From Gorsachius magnificus (lineage: Eukaryota; Chordata; Aves; Pelecaniformes; Ardeidae): a DNA stretch of 64,000 nucleotides. A program made the position numbers and the translations under genes. Under the pieces are notes generated by a model. The model was not told the DNA's origin, made no database searches, and saw only the letters and a list, made by a program, of their open reading frames with translations. The stretch covers positions 128,093,988 to 128,157,987 of the forward strand of contig CM067082.1 in assembly GCA_034008185.1 (NCBI GenBank), given 5' to 3'. Shown here in pieces: positions 47,601 through 62,556 of the stretch (position 1 is its first letter; each line of letters opens with the position of its first letter).

Positions 47601-50600
47601 TCTGTGTAATCCTCCAGCAGTATTCCAGTAGGATTTAATACCTTAAACATCCCCATACGCCTGCATATCACATCCCACAGCATAAAATACATATTCTGAG
47701 TTTCACAGAGTCCTCACATTATTTCATGCCATTGACACTCTAAAATTACTCCCTCCACTCAGATGCACACACACTTATAGTTTTGTCTTCAGTTACTGAG
47801 GCCTGGAAGAAACAGAGGGCCAAATACTATGTATATCAGGGAATGATCTTTGGCTCTGTTTTATTAGAAGTACAGAAATAGTGCCAGATACCAGTGTTCA
47901 GTAATTATTTGCTCTTTTACCAGATACCATTTATAAGTAGTACAACAGTGTAATATATGTAGGTCAGCCAGACCATCTTTTCTGTATATATGCACTTGGG
48001 AGTTCAGTGACAGGTTTAGAAAAAGGAATTTACTGAGTGGCTTTTGAAACAATTTTAAGAATTATTGAAAAATCTTTGTACCACTATTTAAAGACTAGTC
48101 CTCCACCCTCCCTCTGATCTTTTGCTGGCATACATACAATATCACTATCAGAGAAAGAAAATTATCTCTAAATATTTTTGAAACTGTTTTGTCACGAAGC
48201 ACAACACGGAGAGCATAGTATTCAGGAAGACCTTTGCTTTGATGGGATAGCACAGATGTAGGACCATGTGCAGCTGTATGCTCTTTACACTAAGGAACTT
48301 AAAATGGTTCAGCATCAGAATATGTACTGTGGCATGCAGCAGATCAGGGCCTCACATAGAGTTGAGGAAAACAGGGTAAATCTCAACTATAATGCTTGTA
48401 TTGGCAAGCATCCCAGAACTCAAGTATATCACAATATATGGGTTTCAGTCAACAGCATGACAGCAGTGACAGCACATCATGACACCTTCCCTGTAAAGCT
48501 GTAGCCAGTGATAATGAAAATGCCATTATTTAAAGTATTATAGCTCATGACCACCGTTACTAGACAAAAATATCTGATAACATTATACTTGACACTAATT
48601 CTGATAGCTTGTTATTATTGCTTTTAACTATGAAAGGCACATAACAAGTGAACAAGGGCACCAGCTGTGTACGTAAACTGACAGAACATCCCTTTTTATG
48701 AGAGTTTTGGAAATCCTACCTGTTTTCAGAGGAGTGTTTATATCATGTTTGTCAAGGAGAAATTCCTGCGTAAAGCCAGAGAACAAGTGAGACCGTGACT
48801 CTAAAATATCAGTTTAATTGCCAGATCACTGTCAGAGATGACAGACTTAAACCTCAGCTTCCCAGATACTAAGGGAGTGCTTTGTATTTTACACTTTTCC
48901 ATAATTGTGTTCTCTCTGTAACCCCTGTTTTTCCATAAAGTAACGTCAGGAGACATTTCCTTCAGTAGGCCAAGTCCTAGCAACTGAACTATAGTCACTT
49001 TTTCTGATTTTTCCTGTCAAAAAATCTAAGGCTAAGCACAACACAGACCAAGAATATCTGAGAGCTCACACACATTTGCAGAGTGGAAGCGCTGTCACCC
49101 ATGCATCCTGTTTCTCATTTTCAGAGCCCAGGGCTGAGCTTGTCACTTCCAGCAGTCCACATGCAAGACCTCTGTCCTTCTGCCGACACTCAGGCCATGA
49201 GTTCACAAAGCTCAGTGGTGACATACAATGGATTGACACTAATTTTACTTGGAGTTCAGCATGTCTGGAAGCAGGATATTTGAAGCACTGCAGCCCTGAG
49301 CATTTGGATAACATTATGGCACAGTAAAGTTTTGAGAAAAAATCACCAAATCTTCTTTTCAGTGACATACAATATTTTGAAATTTAATTTTCTCAGTACA
49401 AGCATCCTAAAAACTACACTACAAACAAGGGATATGTCTTATGTGGTGTTCTTTGGGTCTGTGGCTTCCAAAAGCACAGTGATAAAGGAAGGAAGGGTTG
49501 GATTTTCAGATAAAATTAATACACTATCTGGGGCATCTGAGTTATATAGCATAGCTTTTTTAAGAAAAAAAAGAACAGAAAATAAACCCAAGTTACATTT
49601 TTAATATTTATATGCAATTTATTATTTTTAAAGAAAATAAGACAATTTTAATTTTATAGTCTGAACTAGATATCACAAGAGAACTTCACATAAGTTTTAT
49701 ATCAAGCCAGTAATATGCAATCATTTGGCATATACTAGAAAGGCATTCAAATGATTGAATGGATAAAGAACTAAAAATCTGCCATCCGCCTTCCACCATA
49801 ATTGTTTACAGACTCAACTAAACCACTGATAAACTTTGAAATATTTTGCAATAAGTATCACACAGTATCAAATTTCTGATAGCCTAAACCCAAACCAAAA
49901 TAAAAACAGTTCCTTCAGAGAAACAGACTGTCAAATTCAAGTGCACCGTATAAAAAAAAAATTCGTAAGCTAATACCAAAATTTCCATAAATTTGACATA
50001 ACTATAAAATAAACCAATTGCCACTATTTGCCTGTTTATTTTTATAACAGAAATTCAGACCCCAAGCAAGCTTTGAAAGGCTCTCTACTTGATAAAAATG
50101 TAACCTATTAACACACAGCAATATTACCTGACTCTTTCACAAGGATGGCTGAACAGTCCATTACAACAGCCAAGGTGACCTTGCCAGCAGCCCGTCTATA
50201 GAGGCAGGTGGTAACTACTTACTCCCAAGGCCTGCCTCTCCTTCCACATTTTGTGGCTGGAAGCATTTTGGACATGATAAACACTCATCTCTCTCTCAAG
50301 GTTTGATATTAATAAGGTTATAGTAAAAACTCTCTGCTACTTTCACACAGCCCACATTTTTTAATGGCCTCCCCAGCATTCAGTCAATGAGTGAAATTGG
50401 AATTTCTCAAAGCACTCATCCAGAGGATGACCAGAGTGAACGTGCACACCTAACCTATACTTTCTAATATATAACTTATTGAATCACATTATTTGGAGTA
50501 GTGAGATGTACTTGTAGCGATATTAACTTTATCACAAGATTAGCTGCAGCACTGTGACTAGAGGTCTATCAGAAGTAATTCTTCTTGTTTTGACCTGTCA

Positions 50601-52070
50601 TGAGATCACTTAATAGGAAACTAAATAACCCACAGAGCTTAGCACACTTTCAGACGATTCAGCTGTTCGTGGTCACAGAAATGTGTCCTTCTGTCTGAGA
50701 CAATGCCTTCTAGGCACTCCACTTGCTCACCCCTTGGTATGCTTTGATCTTTACTTTGGTATGTTTTTATACATGCCTTACTCCCCCCGAGCCTTGAAGG
50801 GGAATGAACCTTATTTCTAAAATTAAAATGGAAAATGTTTTGCAACTGCTTTAATTGATTTTATCTGAGATCTAACAGATGGCCACACAAAACACATTTA
50901 AGACTTGAAGTTGACCAACTAGAGGACCTTGGAAGGGAGTGAAGGACTCTCTGGTAATTGATTTCCACAACCTCATAAAGAAACAGAGACAGTATCCATT
51001 CAACACTAAGAAAATTGCAGTGCACATAGTGACCACCCTTGCTTTTCCAATCTTCTGTTCTCACCCATACTTCTTTTTCCTTAGCAACAGAAATACTATC
51101 AAGGAAAGGAGTAATTCTGTACCTGTCCCATTGCTACCTTCTGTGTTAAGGCCATCAGTGAAGAATCTTCCTATAGCAAACTAGTAAATTCCCCTAGAAA
51201 ACCCCTTGAGCAATCCAGTTACTTCATGTAGCATTTTCCTATAGTATTTTGAAAATCATTACCACCAGAAACCAGGAAAACAGTAGTAGCTTTCTCCCAA
51301 GTAAAACTTGCATAACATTGCTGAAATCTAACCTTGGAAAAAATGGCAAGACTAACAGTTGTCAAGCAGAATCTAGATCTGTACTGGTAAATTGAACATG
51401 ACTAGGGCATGTGCTTAAGATGCTGAAAGGTCATCGCTCATATGATTACATTTTTGGAACAGTCTTTCACATGCTTATGATTCACAACCACACTTTGAGA
51501 AACAATTCCCAGATGGCATCTCTCAGGTAATGTTTCCAAAAAGCAGCAGAAGTGAAACCATGCCATTTTGGCATACTTCTCTGGCATAGTCTCTGGGCAT
51601 TATGCCACCAGGGTCACACCTGCACACTCTCATGTCAGCTCCCCAGCAATGCAGAAAGCATGTCATTTTGATATTAAAAGATATCTCATTTCTGAAATCT
51701 CTCATTTTTCAAGATTATCTTACCCAGACAGTGAGGACCAAGGTGTCTCGCCCAGAAAAGAGGTATGTTTACTATCACCCAAAACAAGATGGGGAAGATG
51801 AGAGAAGGATCTGACTGACTGAATCATCTCCACTACCTATGCTGAGCTTGTGGTTGGAGACTACCATGTAGCCACTACCATATACAGGGGTAAATTTAAA
51901 AGTTAAAGCTGCCTTACTCAAGCGTGAGGCTGACAAAGTCATTAGTTCATCATAATTGGAGCGGCTTTCAACCATACCTCTTGCAGTGAGATTTTCAAGT
52001 GCAGTAACTGGAGGAAAGAGGAGGGGTTGTGGGTACCTGCTAGAAGTAGACTGGCAGTGTACAGATGTAC
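44699..52070. other. Non-coding stretch without recognised features
   Basis: No gene or mobile element is seen. A 10-bp word CCTAGGTACC is directly repeated at 46698-46707 and 46709-46718, one base apart. The frames near 46902-47279 and 49066-49604 overlap on both strands and have no family features. Confidence 0.55.
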
Positions 52071-52125
52071 AGTAGTAAGTAAGTAAGTAAAGTACTTACT
52101 ACTACTAAGTAAGTAAAGTAGTACA
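52071..52125. repeat. AAGT-rich palindromic repeat cluster
   Basis: AAGT tetranucleotides form two exact 14-bp direct copies (52081-52094 and 52107-52120). Between them lies the reverse complement of the flank: AGTAGTAAGT (52071-52080) pairs with ACTTACTACT (52094-52103), and ACTTACT (52094-52100) can alternatively pair with AGTAAGT (52108-52114). It is a tetranucleotide microsatellite with an internal inverted unit, able to form competing hairpins. Confidence 0.88.
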
Positions 52126-55100
52126 GACAGGGGACTTGGAGACAAGCAAAACCCAGAGAGCTCTAAGAGAGCGTGACTCTTTTGCAAATGACATGGAAGC
52201 GACAATGGTGGGCGAGAATCAGGATCTATATTGTGGTGGTTCCTGACCCTTGAGGCATCATCAACACTGTTGGTGAATACAACTCCTCACTGTATGATCT
52301 GTTTATTGGTGTAAGTGACATCCAACATAACTCTGCCTGCAGTAGACTTGCCAACCCTAAACCTGTTTTTCTTCATAAGGCCATAAGATAATTTTCTATT
52401 GATAAGTATTATTCTAGGCTGTTTTTTATTCTTGGTTTGCTATCTGTCTTTTGCCCTGCATAAATACAGACCACTGTATAAATTACACTACTGATAAGAT
52501 AACATTGCAGTAACAATTTTTGTCCTAGATTAAAACACAAATGTTCTGGGTAGCAGCATAAATTTCTGATTACAGAAAACAGATGAGAACCTGTAAGAGT
52601 GCAGGGTAAACCCTTTTACTGTGAAAACTAAGATGCAAAGTTGCCTTCTGTGACAGAGTGTGCACCCTGGCTTGTTCAGTTTACTAGTACAGTTAGAGAC
52701 AAGGGGCCCAAGACGAACCCCACTGAGATTCAAAAAGTATGACATTTCTGTATACGATACCTAATTCCTACAAATGTGTCAAATGTTTCTCCTTCTATAA
52801 AACAAAATAGTTCTATCACTTTCTGCAGCAGTATGTAGTCTAGCTATTTCCAATACTAGGAATCATGCTACCAAAGGCAAAAGTTGAATGAGACATGAAA
52901 ATCTGGCCATGGTTCTTGGCTTGCATGGAAACTGAATGTCAGCATATTTGGCTGTGATTTCTACACAGTATGCCAGATTTTAGACTATAATATTGTTATG
53001 CATTCCCTAGAACAGATTCAGAACTGATTTGAAGGGAAAAGAATTGTACAGATGTGCAACAGCTTGATGTCATATGACAACATATGGTATCCCAATGTAA
53101 TGATCTTTATAATTGTTCTGCTACTGGACTTCACTTTCTGAACTGAGTTTCACAGGAGCAACAAGAGCACATTAGTGAGGAACAAATTGTTTATCCAAAT
53201 AAAAACCTGAAGTTGTAGGCCAACCAAAAAGGTTTACGAAATCTTCTTGGATTCACTGTATTGCTAACTAGTTTCTAAACGAATCTTTCTAAAATGTTTG
53301 CACTGAAATGTGTTTCAACTTACTTTTATAGAAACTTTAAGAAAACCATCAAAATTACAATGAACTAAAAGAAAAAATTCTTTTCCAGTCTAAGTAAAAT
53401 AAAACATGTTTCTAGACCTGTTTTGTCTAGTTTCTCTTAGACATTATCTTTATGAACACAATTGCACTCTGCAATGTCTACTCTCTGCTGACAAAATAAA
53501 ATGTTCAGACATTTTTACCTTTATTTGATGAAATGAATTTATGTCTCTCTGACTTACAAATAGAGACAAATTATCAAAAAAGGATACAAAAACATTAGTA
53601 AATATAAGTAAGAAGTCTTTTCTTGATATATAAATGATTAGGGAGGTTTTAGCCTTTTTCTGTTTAAGGGCCCAAGAACAATTCTCAGTAGAGCTCTGGA
53701 CCCTTGTGTAACAAACGTAAACCTACTGACACTAAACTATTCCTTAGTAACCTTTTGCAGACCTCTTGTCTGGAGGTTTTTACAGGCCACAGACAAGAAA
53801 ACTGTTGCATTAGAAAAAAGAAGTAGTCATATAAAAACTGTATCACAATGAAACACACAATCCAGTCGAAAAAGCACAGTTTGGAATGCAGTAAACTCAA
53901 ACTATTGAAATACAATAGGAATAAGCTTTCAAAGTCGGATTACACTGTGAATTTGTTCTCATATGTGCATGAGACATGCGAATAACTGAATTGTGGAGTC
54001 AATGTGCTACCAAAAATAAATAGTGTGTCCAAATGTAAATTTAGTCACTCAGTAGTATTTGAAATACAAACATTGGACTTCGGAAAACTGACCCCGTTCA
54101 ATAAATCAAGCATAAAAACTGTCACTGCTTCACTGGTGCTGCATCAAATCCACAGTCTCAGTAAAATGAATGAAAAAGAGAAAAACAGTGAAGAGATAAA
54201 CCTTCACGTGGTGTTTAAAGTGTCCTGTTCTGCATCCACTGTTTGCAGTAAATACAGAGAGATATTCTGATAGCCCCCCACATGTTCAATGGGACCTACA
54301 GAGCTCCCAAATGACCCTTATGCATTACTGTGTTACGAGTGAACAGAATAATCTCATTCCCTGGACTCAGAGGGAAGGCAAGAGGATTCTTTGAGAACAC
54401 AGTAAGATGAGTAACACAGGCATGTCTGTCCATATCTACTTATTTCCCAAAGGAGACTTCCAAAGCAGCAAATTTCCATATGTCTTGGTAAAGTCTGATA
54501 AAATCTGAGCTTTTTGCCATTGTCCAGAGAATGCTATGAAGAAGCCAATAGTGACTGCTGATCAGAAGCCTCTTGCGAAGTCAAAGAACAGGAAGAAAAA
54601 TCTTATGGAGAATACCTGTATTATCAACCTTTTCCCTTATTGCACTGTAATATACCTTAGATCCTCTGCAGATTTTAAATAGCACAAATTCTCTTCCTCC
54701 TCACCTATTATAAATACCATTGATTCAGATTGTTACAGCCAAGATTATCTAACAATTACCAAATGGCAAAAAATATAATATACAGCATATATTTTTATGT
54801 ACTATACATATTATATATAATAACTTGCAACATTTAAACATCACATAGCAGAAATAATGGTGCATTTAGTCTGACCTGGGCCTCAACTCCATGACTCCAA
54901 GGATAAGTTCAGAGTACAAGTGTTAATTCTGACAGATGTCAGCTCCATGCATATAACCATATTAATGTGTCACTGAGCATAAACTAACATATATTGCCTT
55001 TCTTTGGACTGTATTAGCTCAGGAGCAGCTCCACAGTAACACTGCTTGCAAATCAAAGCTTGACTTTGTCCAGGCCACTTTCAAGTCTAGTTAAAGGAAA

Positions 55101-55414
55101 ACAAAACTGTTCACACTTGTCCATGTGTCCCATCTTCTCTGGGTCTTATGATAGGATATATTAAATTTTAATAGCTACAAAAATAATCTATTTCTAATCA
55201 CTGGCATTCCCCATATCTATAAAATGTCACTCAAGATGAATAACCCTGGTAGTGTTTTTATACTCTCCAAGGAAACGGGGCTTTTTATAGTTTTTGTATG
55301 TATATTTTTCTCCAGAAACATTGCTAATTTTAATTAATAATAATGGAAAAGGAAAAGGATAAAATCCCTGCCTGAAGGTGAAAGTAATTTAAAGTATAAA
55401 AACTATTGGTGATT
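52126..55414. other. Non-coding stretch, nothing recognised
   Basis: AT-rich sequence with short frames only. The TA-rich patch at 54770-54825 is low complexity. Confidence 0.55.
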
Positions 55415-55674
55415 TTTTTACAAGACCCAGAGGAAATATATTTCAATAATGTTTGTGGTTGAGGTACTTGGATTTTGGTATTTTTGTCAGCATATTGTTT
55501 GTATTTCTTCAGAGCATCAAAATAATTTACAGCTGCTTCTGTATCTCTGTGTTTTTTTTGCATGTGTTTTTGTATGTGTGTAGTCAACTTTCTTAGAGCT
55601 TTACAAAACTTTAGTCACTATTCTTACAGTTACAATTTTTCAGCCAAATGGAACTCACAGATGAGACAATCACA
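55415..55674 (-). pseudogene. Decayed zinc-finger fossil, possibly BED type (hAT/ZBED-like)
   Basis: On the minus strand one frame carries C-L-I-C (Cys codons at 55666-55668 and 55657-55659). After four stops in the next 15 or so codons it carries TTHIQKHMQKKH (His codons at 55576-55578, 55564-55566 and 55549-55551). It then runs on as an open, Lys- and Gln-rich segment ending near LLKYIS. Cys-x2-Cys, then a T-T-x-[LI]-x-K-H-x4-H motif, then a charged linker with a Q-rich TLL-like segment, is the order in BED fingers of hAT transposases and ZBED proteins. The Cys-to-His spacing (about 30) is longer than usual. The stops show it is not an intact gene. It could be a transposase relic, an old zinc-finger pseudogene, or chance. 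Confidence 0.33.
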
Positions 55675-58157
55675 AACAAGCAATGGTTACTGAGGGTTAC
55701 CTTCTTCAAATATAATTAAAATTACTGATGACTTACTGATTTCACACATCTCCATGTGTCAGCTCTGCTCTGTATCAGTGGTGTGGATGCTTATTTATGT
55801 TGATACTGTGGATTACAGCCTCTCTTGAAAGCTTTATAGCCAAAGTGGGGGTAAAGGGCACTTGGTTGAGTGAGAACATATAATGGTATATGATGTGTAC
55901 ATTTGCGTAAAATTAGGAGTTATCTTGCTTTCAGACCATCGTATAAACTTATGCTTGCCATAAAGAGAATTACGTACTACTCACAGCAACACCCACAAAA
56001 AGAAAAAAATCTTTAAGAATGTTCAAGCACTTGGAAAAAAAGAAACCATAGGATTAAGGTCAACTGAATCTTTCTCCTCAGTGCCTGGATATAAGGTGGG
56101 AAATGACTAGCACAGGTGAAAGGTGTTTGACTTAGTACCTTGCACCAGACCATTCACAGCAACCAGAAATATTGTTTCAATGGAAAATCTTGCTCAGTTC
56201 CACCTACAAGGTTTATATACTTTTTTTGTTTTTATATATACTCTGTGTAGGGACTGTGGGCTGGATGGAGGCTTCAGCTTCAGAGGACAGGATATAGCTG
56301 CAAATAAATCTTTACTGACCATACTTGATTTTTCAGGACAAGATCAGATGAAAGTAAACCTCCTGACTGACAATCCTTGAGCAGGATATCAAGTCCTTAC
56401 CAGAAAGCATGGAGGTTCCCTAGATTCTCAGTGAAATTATTGTCTTTTTTCTTATTTTTTAATAGGGAAAACTCAAATATATTCCCTCATCCCCTTTGCT
56501 CTCCCTCATGCCAACCAAGAACTATGTAATATGAAGCATTTTGAGGTAAAATCTTCCTGTAGCAAATGACATCTATGGGAAAATGTAATCCAAATGGTTG
56601 CTTTTTGTAACATTAGAAGCAGCAGCAAACAACGTATTTTAACAGAAATATGTCAAGTAATCTAAAGTATAGGCAAAGCGACAACTCAACCTATATTTGC
56701 AATCATCCAGAGAAAAAGGGACTCCCACACACTTGTGTATCATAGAGTCCATTAGAAGAGTGTTTAGTGAACAATGTATAAAATTAAGCTTGGATGTGGG
56801 AGCCCAGGGTAATTGCAATGGTAATTACATATATAAATGACAGCTCACGAGGTCAGAAAAATCGGATAAAAGCTCAGGTAAGTTTGAATTCACCACCTTC
56901 CTTTGTGCGGAAATCAATTCACTGTACTGGTAAAGTTTCAGCTCTGTAATTCTGAAATGCATGTGCTGCTTGATAGCAAATGAGAGAAGTTACTTGTCTT
57001 TTCCTAACCATATGATGTAAATTAGAGGAGTGATCAACTTTCTTCATGAAGAGCCTCATTCCAACATTTTTCGGAAGACAACAACCACACGAAACAGCCT
57101 GCATACCATGCAAGGGGAACTGTGAGAAGAGTTCATAGAGCTCCCCTAGATCCCACTGCCTGTTGGAAAAATAAGCTGGTGTTCAGCTGACCCCCTGCTG
57201 CTTTGTACTGCAGCAGCCCCTCTGACTTGCCTCTCCTGTTCTGAGAAATATGGATATCACTGCAACATATTTGCCAGTCATTTGACCTGACTTGGAAGAA
57301 ATAACTGGACGGTTCAGACATATCTGGCTCAGGAGCCATTGGTTGGACTCTCTCTGTTTGACTGCAGGGAAAATTAACTTGTGTTCTGCCAGGAAACTTG
57401 AAAGAAAAAAATATGTGGGCATCAAATTCTGAAGGCCTCATTTTACTAAAATGCACACAAAGAGAGCTTGTGGATTCTTTCTATTATTTACAGTGCTATA
57501 TTTTGCATTCTGAGAGTATAACCCTCAAATAATAAAGGAAAAAATATTATTTTTTAAAATACATAAATATAAAATTACTGCAATTTAAGCCATTTCAGAT
57601 ACATTCCAGGATCCCCAAAGTAAATTCTGGCTGTGCAGGCAGAATAAAGTAGACGCTTATTCTCAAGCACATTAGAGATCTCTAAGTCAAGACAGTCCTC
57701 CTAGGTGGAAATATAATTTTGAAGCACTTAGTTGCATCATCCAATGTGAGGATGCTGTACAGCGTGGTTGATTTGTACAACCTTTAAAACCACTTCAGAG
57801 AGCAATCAGGTCCTTTTCCTGCCTTTCCAGCCTTTGCCTCTCTTCCTGTACTCTTTCCACAGTGCATCAAGACAGCTATTCTCCTCATTATTTTCCTTCT
57901 TTTAAAGAATTTGTGATCTTTATGAAATGCGCACACGCCCCTCATGTTTTTACACTTCTTTTATCATTATGACAGCAGAGGAGCAATTCCCACTTCAAAT
58001 TTTAAGCCAATAGTTAATGAACAGAACCAACACCACAGCCTAAGACTAGGAGATTTAGTGACTTCATCCCTTCAGGAAGGAATCATCATGATTTGTTTAC
58101 TGAGTCTCTATAATGTTCTTGCATTAAAAGACAAAGGCAGCAGGGAAACTTTATTGA

Positions 58158-58180
58158 TGTGTGTGTGTACATATATATAT
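58158..58180. repeat. (TG)n(TA)n microsatellite
   Basis: TGTGTGTGTG followed by ACATATATATAT, a compound dinucleotide repeat of the same kind as the one that flanks the CR1 insertion. Confidence 0.85.
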
Positions 58181-61100
58181 TCACACATAAAAAGTCACAA
58201 AGCAAAAATGAAGGGCTTTATTTTTAATGTCTCAGAGCATTGATTATTCTAGCATGCTGAATAATTTGAGTGAATTTGCTTTTTAGTTCCGCTCTGGGAT
58301 TTGGAGGAAGGTGAGATATTAATATCTTATATAGTTCAAGTCTAACGCTGATTAAGTAGGACAACTCACCTCTCTCCCCACAGCATTTCCCCCCTGTACT
58401 TGAAAATCAGCAAGTCTTCATTTCTGCCTCACAGGCTGTAGACGAGGCCAGCATTAAAGGGACATTGACACTTTATATAGTCCATCCTCTGGCAATGATA
58501 GTGTGAAAATTCTTAACTTAGTGATTTCATACAGAAGAAATCAACTGAGCTGTAAATCTGGGGGGGTTCTCCTAATCATTGCCTTGAAAGAATTCTCCTT
58601 ACAGCACATCTGACAAAGGTCTCAGAGGCTTCTAATAAATTCATACAGCCATACGACAGCTTTTCCTGTTCACTGGTGATAGACCTAGAATAAAGTTACA
58701 CAAGACATTGAGAAGAAGGAGCGATGCTGCCATAATACAGTAACCTCAGTGCTCTAGATCCTTTTAATTTAAAGCACATTTTTTAAAAAAACAACTTCAG
58801 TTCTTTGATATCAGAAAGAACTCCAAAGAAATGGAGACAAATGGGCAGAAGTGATGGAAAACATTGCAGAATGACCTTACAGATTGATGAAATTCTGTGT
58901 TTAGAATAAAATGCAAATTTTGCCTAGCCTTAACTTTTGAAAATCATCAAAGTGAAGAGCTTTTCAGTAGATGTCTGCTATGAAATATATTTGAAACTGC
59001 CATACGCAGTCAAGCCAATAGCCAAATTTTGCAAGTATGACACCAGTGGACAAGATTACTGAATAAAAGGGTCCCGAGAGTTTGTCTTTTCTGGATAGGT
59101 AAAATTTTTAGATCTTGTAGCACACTTTTTTCTCTTGTGGAGTGGCAAAACGATCCTAAGTCAGGAAGGTTCATTGTAATTGGAAAGGTACATTTCGGAC
59201 TGCAACCAGTGCAAAGCAAGAGTTCTGTATCATCATCTTGTTACACATACTAAATGTGAGAGAGGAAGAACAGCGTTAGAGTTAAGATTTAATTGAAAGG
59301 AGTTAAAATGTCAAGACTTTTTTTTTCCATTTTGCCACACAGGCCAATCTCTGATACTGTCAGAAATAGAAATGCAAAGAAGAGTGTAAGAACAGTGTAA
59401 ACATTTTGCAACACTTCCCTGAATATTATAAAAGACTCCAAAATCTGAAGCTCAGTCTCCTGAAACCACATGCGGATTCTTCATATGTAGTAACTATCAA
59501 TGGATTTCCTTCTCATAACGCTACCCAACACCTCTTTGAACCAGTGTAACTACCACATAACCAAATTGTGTGAATAATCAGGTTTTTGAATCAACACACA
59601 ATCTAAACTGACTATAAATATGCTACATGATAACGATGGAAAATATCACCTAATTTCTAAAACCCTGATCTTTCATTTCTCCATTTCTCTGTAGCTCTTA
59701 AAGTGTACTCTAAGGTTAAATTAATTTGTGGGTTTTTAATAATTTGGTCTCTGAAAATGAAAGTTGCTAAAAAAGCAAAGACTTTCTCCCTAATTTGTTG
59801 GAAGTAAGGAAAAAGGACCCCACAAATTTGTCCCTACATTTTAAATTGGAGAAGAAGTCTTTCTAAAGAATTGGGATAATACAAAATAGCATTTATTTAG
59901 TAACACACTAAAATGCATTAAGACTTGAATATATTCTATAAGACAGTGTATAGGGCACCTTTCTTTTGAATTTGCCCATCAGGAAATTCAAAGAATGAAA
60001 ACCAAATCCCCACATTTCCATACTGATATTTGAGTAATTTCCTTTGTCTGTGATTCACAGCAGCATGGAAAGCCATTTGTGAGATCTGGTTTTCTTTCAG
60101 ATTCTAAGGAGGAAAATAAATGCTTAGTATTTTCCTCCTAAAAAAAAAATGTTGCTTGCTATGACTTGTTTTCAGTTAGTCATGTCTATCTGTCATTGTA
60201 GAGTGTTAAAGTACTATTATATTTTTAAATAGAAAATTTTATAAATTTATTACTATTACAATTTTTTTAAAAACTGAAAGTCTTAGTGCAACAGATGATG
60301 CTGGAGTACCTACCACATTTCAGTCCTTTCCCTCATTTTTACTGATCCAGCAGATAACTCACAATCACTCTAGTGTATAGAATTGGGATGCACATAATTA
60401 TTTTTTCAGCAAGTAGCCTAAGAAATTTTCATTAGCATGTATAGAAATTATGCATTAGCTATTAATAAACATAGAAACCTTACGTTAAAACCAGACAAGT
60501 CATAAAATAAATCCTATTGTTGTAAAGCTGTTATTCAAAGGTTTAGTATTATTCTCTGAGAAGCTGAAGGCATTTTTTGTACATAATTCATAACAGAGAT
60601 AAATTGCATTAATTTATCTGCTCAGTGACGTAAAAAGCTAGACGTTTCTCCACTTTGATCTTTAATTTTCTGCTTTTATTATTTTTAAATGTTTAATAGG
60701 TTAACTGAATTTTAAAATCAGTCTAATTTTTTCTTTGAAGTTTATATTCCATGTCCCCTCCACTGACAGAACTAAAAGAACCATAACAGATTTTTTAGGA
60801 TTTTTTGTGACCATTTTATGGCTCAGTGTTTGGACATAATATTTTTGATAGATCTGAGAGGACAAGGAGCCAGAGAAAATAATTCTTAAAATAAAACAAA
60901 GGAAAAGGAAAAGGGTTCTAAAAAAAGCACTTGTACACATAGTAACCTCATAGTGAAAGTAGGGTGGGTTTGTGTATTTTTAATTTTTGACACATTGCAA
61001 ATTAGAAACAAAACAAAAAAGCAAACAGCTTATAGTTCATGTTACAAGCCAATAATGACTTCAGGTGGTTTTAAAGACATGGAGTACCTTGCCTATGTAT

Positions 61101-62545
61101 TCCTGTTCCTTTCAACAGTAAGGTTATTGGAAAGATATGTGAATGATTACATTTCAAAAATCTGTGTTCTTTCACTCACAGAATTTAAGGTTTGCTACAT
61201 AATGAATTTGTTGTGAAGTCATTCAGTGCAAAGATGTTCTGATCATCAGATAGAAGTACATCAAAACAAGAATTAATACAGTGAGATGCGGATGTTATTA
61301 TCATTAATGCTATCTTTTAATAATGGTACCTAACAATCTGTGCAGATTTATGTCATCATGCAGAAGAGCCAGATTTGATTCTGATCTCTCATTCTCTTAC
61401 TAGAATCAACCTGAACATGTTAGGTCTTAAACAACTGAAGTGTTTGGCTTAATTTCAAGCACATGGCTAATTCCATTATATCAAGAGGTTTATTTGCATG
61501 TCTGCTATTACAAACATACTGTGGAATCATGACAAACTGGTAAAGATATCATCAAAAAGTGCATATATCCTAAGCTATTGTTTTATAAGGGCCTATGAAA
61601 GATTTAAGGAGACAACACATAAAACTTTTACCCCCTGAAACTTCCCCCCTCCCAAAATTCCCATGAAATACAGAACCAACAAGATTAAGATTTTTTTGTC
61701 CTTACTTCAGGGGACTGATCTGGTGCTAATAAAACAGTTTATACAGAGCAAATACAAAAAGGAGCAATTATATGATTACTATAATGGAAGTTGGAAAATC
61801 ACAGCATCCTAGAACTCATGCAAATATCATTTTCCAAGGACTGCATGAGAGTAGAATGAATGTTCACTGTATGTAGAAGACTAACTTGCATTTTTCTGAA
61901 TTAATTCAGAGCAAAGATCTTGTACAATATTTTCACCCTCTGACTTTTTCCTTGAATAGCGTCTTAAGCCTCAGTAGAGAAGACTTGTTTGTTCACAAGG
62001 TCATGAAGCATACAAACTGCACACAATCAGACTGAAATAACACTTTGCAAAGAGCATATAGATGATGCTGCCATGGGTTTATGTCTGTCCATGGAGCCAA
62101 TGTATTAATACTCTGTGGTAACCACATGAAGAAGGACAGGTAATAAAATCAGTCACCGTCTCTGGTTGGACTACAAAATGGCATTTTACTGATAACATAG
62201 AAGTAAGTTTTCAGATTCCTCCGTGCTCACTCAGAAACAACATGGAAAAACTTTATTTCAACAGGTATTAAATACCTAACCTCATGAACTCTTCAAGATG
62301 CCTTTTACTCTTAATGGTCCACAGATAAAATCTAAAGAGGGAATGGAGGGAGGTATTTTACATTGCATTACAGTACATGAAGTGGTAGGGCAGGAAAATG
62401 TAATACTGCAGTTTGTTTTCCTTTTTACAGGCTATACAACCTTTATTTCCAAATGAGTTATCTGAATTCAAGCTTAAATATCTTTTAGAAAACACCAAAT
62501 GAGACACAAATGTCTAAGGTCAAGATTTTTTTTCATTCACATTTC

Positions 62546-62556
62546 TTTTTTTTTTT
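62546..62556. repeat. Poly-T tract (T11)
   Basis: A T run after CATTTC within a T-rich patch (62526-62556). No retrocopy is recognised on the minus strand upstream. Confidence 0.8.
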
